Source: Pedobacter ginsenosidimutans
GTDB lineage: Bacteria; Bacteroidota; Bacteroidia; Sphingobacteriales; Sphingobacteriaceae
Assembly (NCBI RefSeq): GCF_001442625.1
Contig: NZ_LMZQ01000001.1
Location: forward strand, 248,001 to 312,000
Direction of reading: 5' to 3'
Length of the DNA stretch: 64,000 bases
The translations under genes and the position numbers were made by a program. Below the pieces are notes generated by a model. That model was not told the DNA's origin. It was given only the letters and a program-made list of their open reading frames with translations, and made no database searches. Of this stretch, positions 63,645-64,000 are shown piece after piece; within the stretch, counting starts at the first letter, position 1; the number at the start of each line of letters is the position of its first letter.

Positions 63645-64000
63645 ATGGATAATTTTCAAGCGCTGTTCGATTACGTTCAAAAACTTTCTGGCCAAACGCT
63701 TTCAGCGGAAGATAAGCAAATATTTATCGTACATTTCAAACCTAAAAAAATCCGTAAGCGACAATACTTTTTACAGGAAGGGGATGTATGTAAATATACT
63801 GGATTCATTGTGAAAGGTGCTGCCAAGACGTTTACGGTAGATGAAAAAGGGCATGAACATATACTAAAATTAAGCATTGAAAACTGGTGGTTAGCCGATT
63901 TTGAAAGTTTTTACAAGTTGACACCAAGCCGCTTTAACATAGAAGCGCTGGAAGATATGGAGATCTTACAAATAACCCATAACCTGGTAGAAGAATTCAT
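63645..64000 (+). CDS. Crp/Fnr-family regulator, N-terminal part only
   Basis: From the ATG at 63645 a frame is open to the window edge (118 complete codons). It has a cyclic-nucleotide-binding-like beta-roll: FKPKKIRKRQYFLQEGDVCK, YTGFIVKGAAKTFTVDEKGH, LKLSIENWWLADFESFYKLT, then NIEALEDMEILQITHN. This is typical of Bacteroidota Crp/Fnr regulators; the DNA-binding end lies outside. It is divergent from the membrane-protein gene. The ligand is not readable; residues for cAMP are not evident. Confidence 0.8.
   Translation, partial: MDNFQALFDYVQKLSGQTLSAEDKQIFIVHFKPKKIRKRQYFLQEGDVCKYTGFIVKGAAKTFTVDEKGHEHILKLSIENWWLADFESFYKLTPSRFNIEALEDMEILQITHNLVEEF

Noticed and set aside
1..64000. CRISPR arrays, insertion sequences, integrases
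   Set aside because: I looked for spaced short repeats, transposase-like frames and terminal repeats on both strands and found none that I could support.

Overview
The window is chromosomal DNA of a Bacteroidota bacterium, most like the Sphingobacteriaceae (Pedobacter-type). The evidence is three SusC/SusD pairs, FecI-like sigma factors paired with FecR anti-sigma proteins, GldA/GldF/GldG-type ABC components, SPII lipoboxes on SusD proteins, and A-rich gene starts without Shine-Dalgarno sequences. Species assignment is inference. I saw no rRNA, tRNA, CRISPR array or intact insertion sequence. Two genes run off the window, one at each end (1-614 minus; 63645-64000 plus).

Region 1 (about 1.3-19.1 kb) is a beta-mannan/glucomannan utilisation locus. 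The minus-strand operon 17513->7822 encodes SusC, SusD, a TIG-domain surface glycan-binding protein, a GH5_7-like mannanase, a GH26 lipoprotein mannanase and a GH5_2-like endoglucanase. A second minus operon, 6713->1288, encodes a periplasmic GH26 mannanase, a sodium/sugar symporter, a GH130 mannosylglucose phosphorylase and a cellobiose/mannobiose 2-epimerase. The last three genes plus GH26 are the known Bacteroides fragilis-type route: mannobiose is epimerised to mannosylglucose, then phosphorolysed to mannose-1-phosphate and glucose. An AraC regulator lies between the two operons, and a CE2-like deacetylase diverges from susC.

Region 2 (19.2-35.1 kb) is a long minus-strand unit under its own ECF sigma/FecR pair: STN-type SusC, SusD, GldA-like ATPase, fused GldF-GldG permease, two tandem MutS-like ATPases without the mismatch-recognition domain, an esterase, and an HtrA-like protease whose second protease-like half is degenerate. 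This is the best candidate here for an undescribed system. Region 3 (35.8-47.6 kb) repeats the front end (sigma, FecR, STN-SusC, SusD) but continues with a metzincin-type zinc protease, an amidohydrolase and a TlpA-like thioredoxin, which suggests uptake and breakdown of a peptide-like ligand.

Region 4 (48.0-53.7 kb, plus) holds a LytS/LytTR two-component pair, then a fatty-acid-hydroxylase-family membrane enzyme, a small Val/Arg-rich secreted protein, a short Spy/CpxP-like periplasmic protein, a lipase-like lipoprotein and a beta-lactamase-fold serine hydrolase. Region 5 (54.2-64.0 kb) is mixed accessory DNA: a copper-type P1B ATPase, a DUF4262 protein, an aldo/keto reductase with an AraC regulator, an A/T-rich group of small uncharacterised proteins including a CPCC-type zinc-ribbon protein, another AraC regulator, a five-helix membrane protein and the start of a Crp/Fnr regulator.
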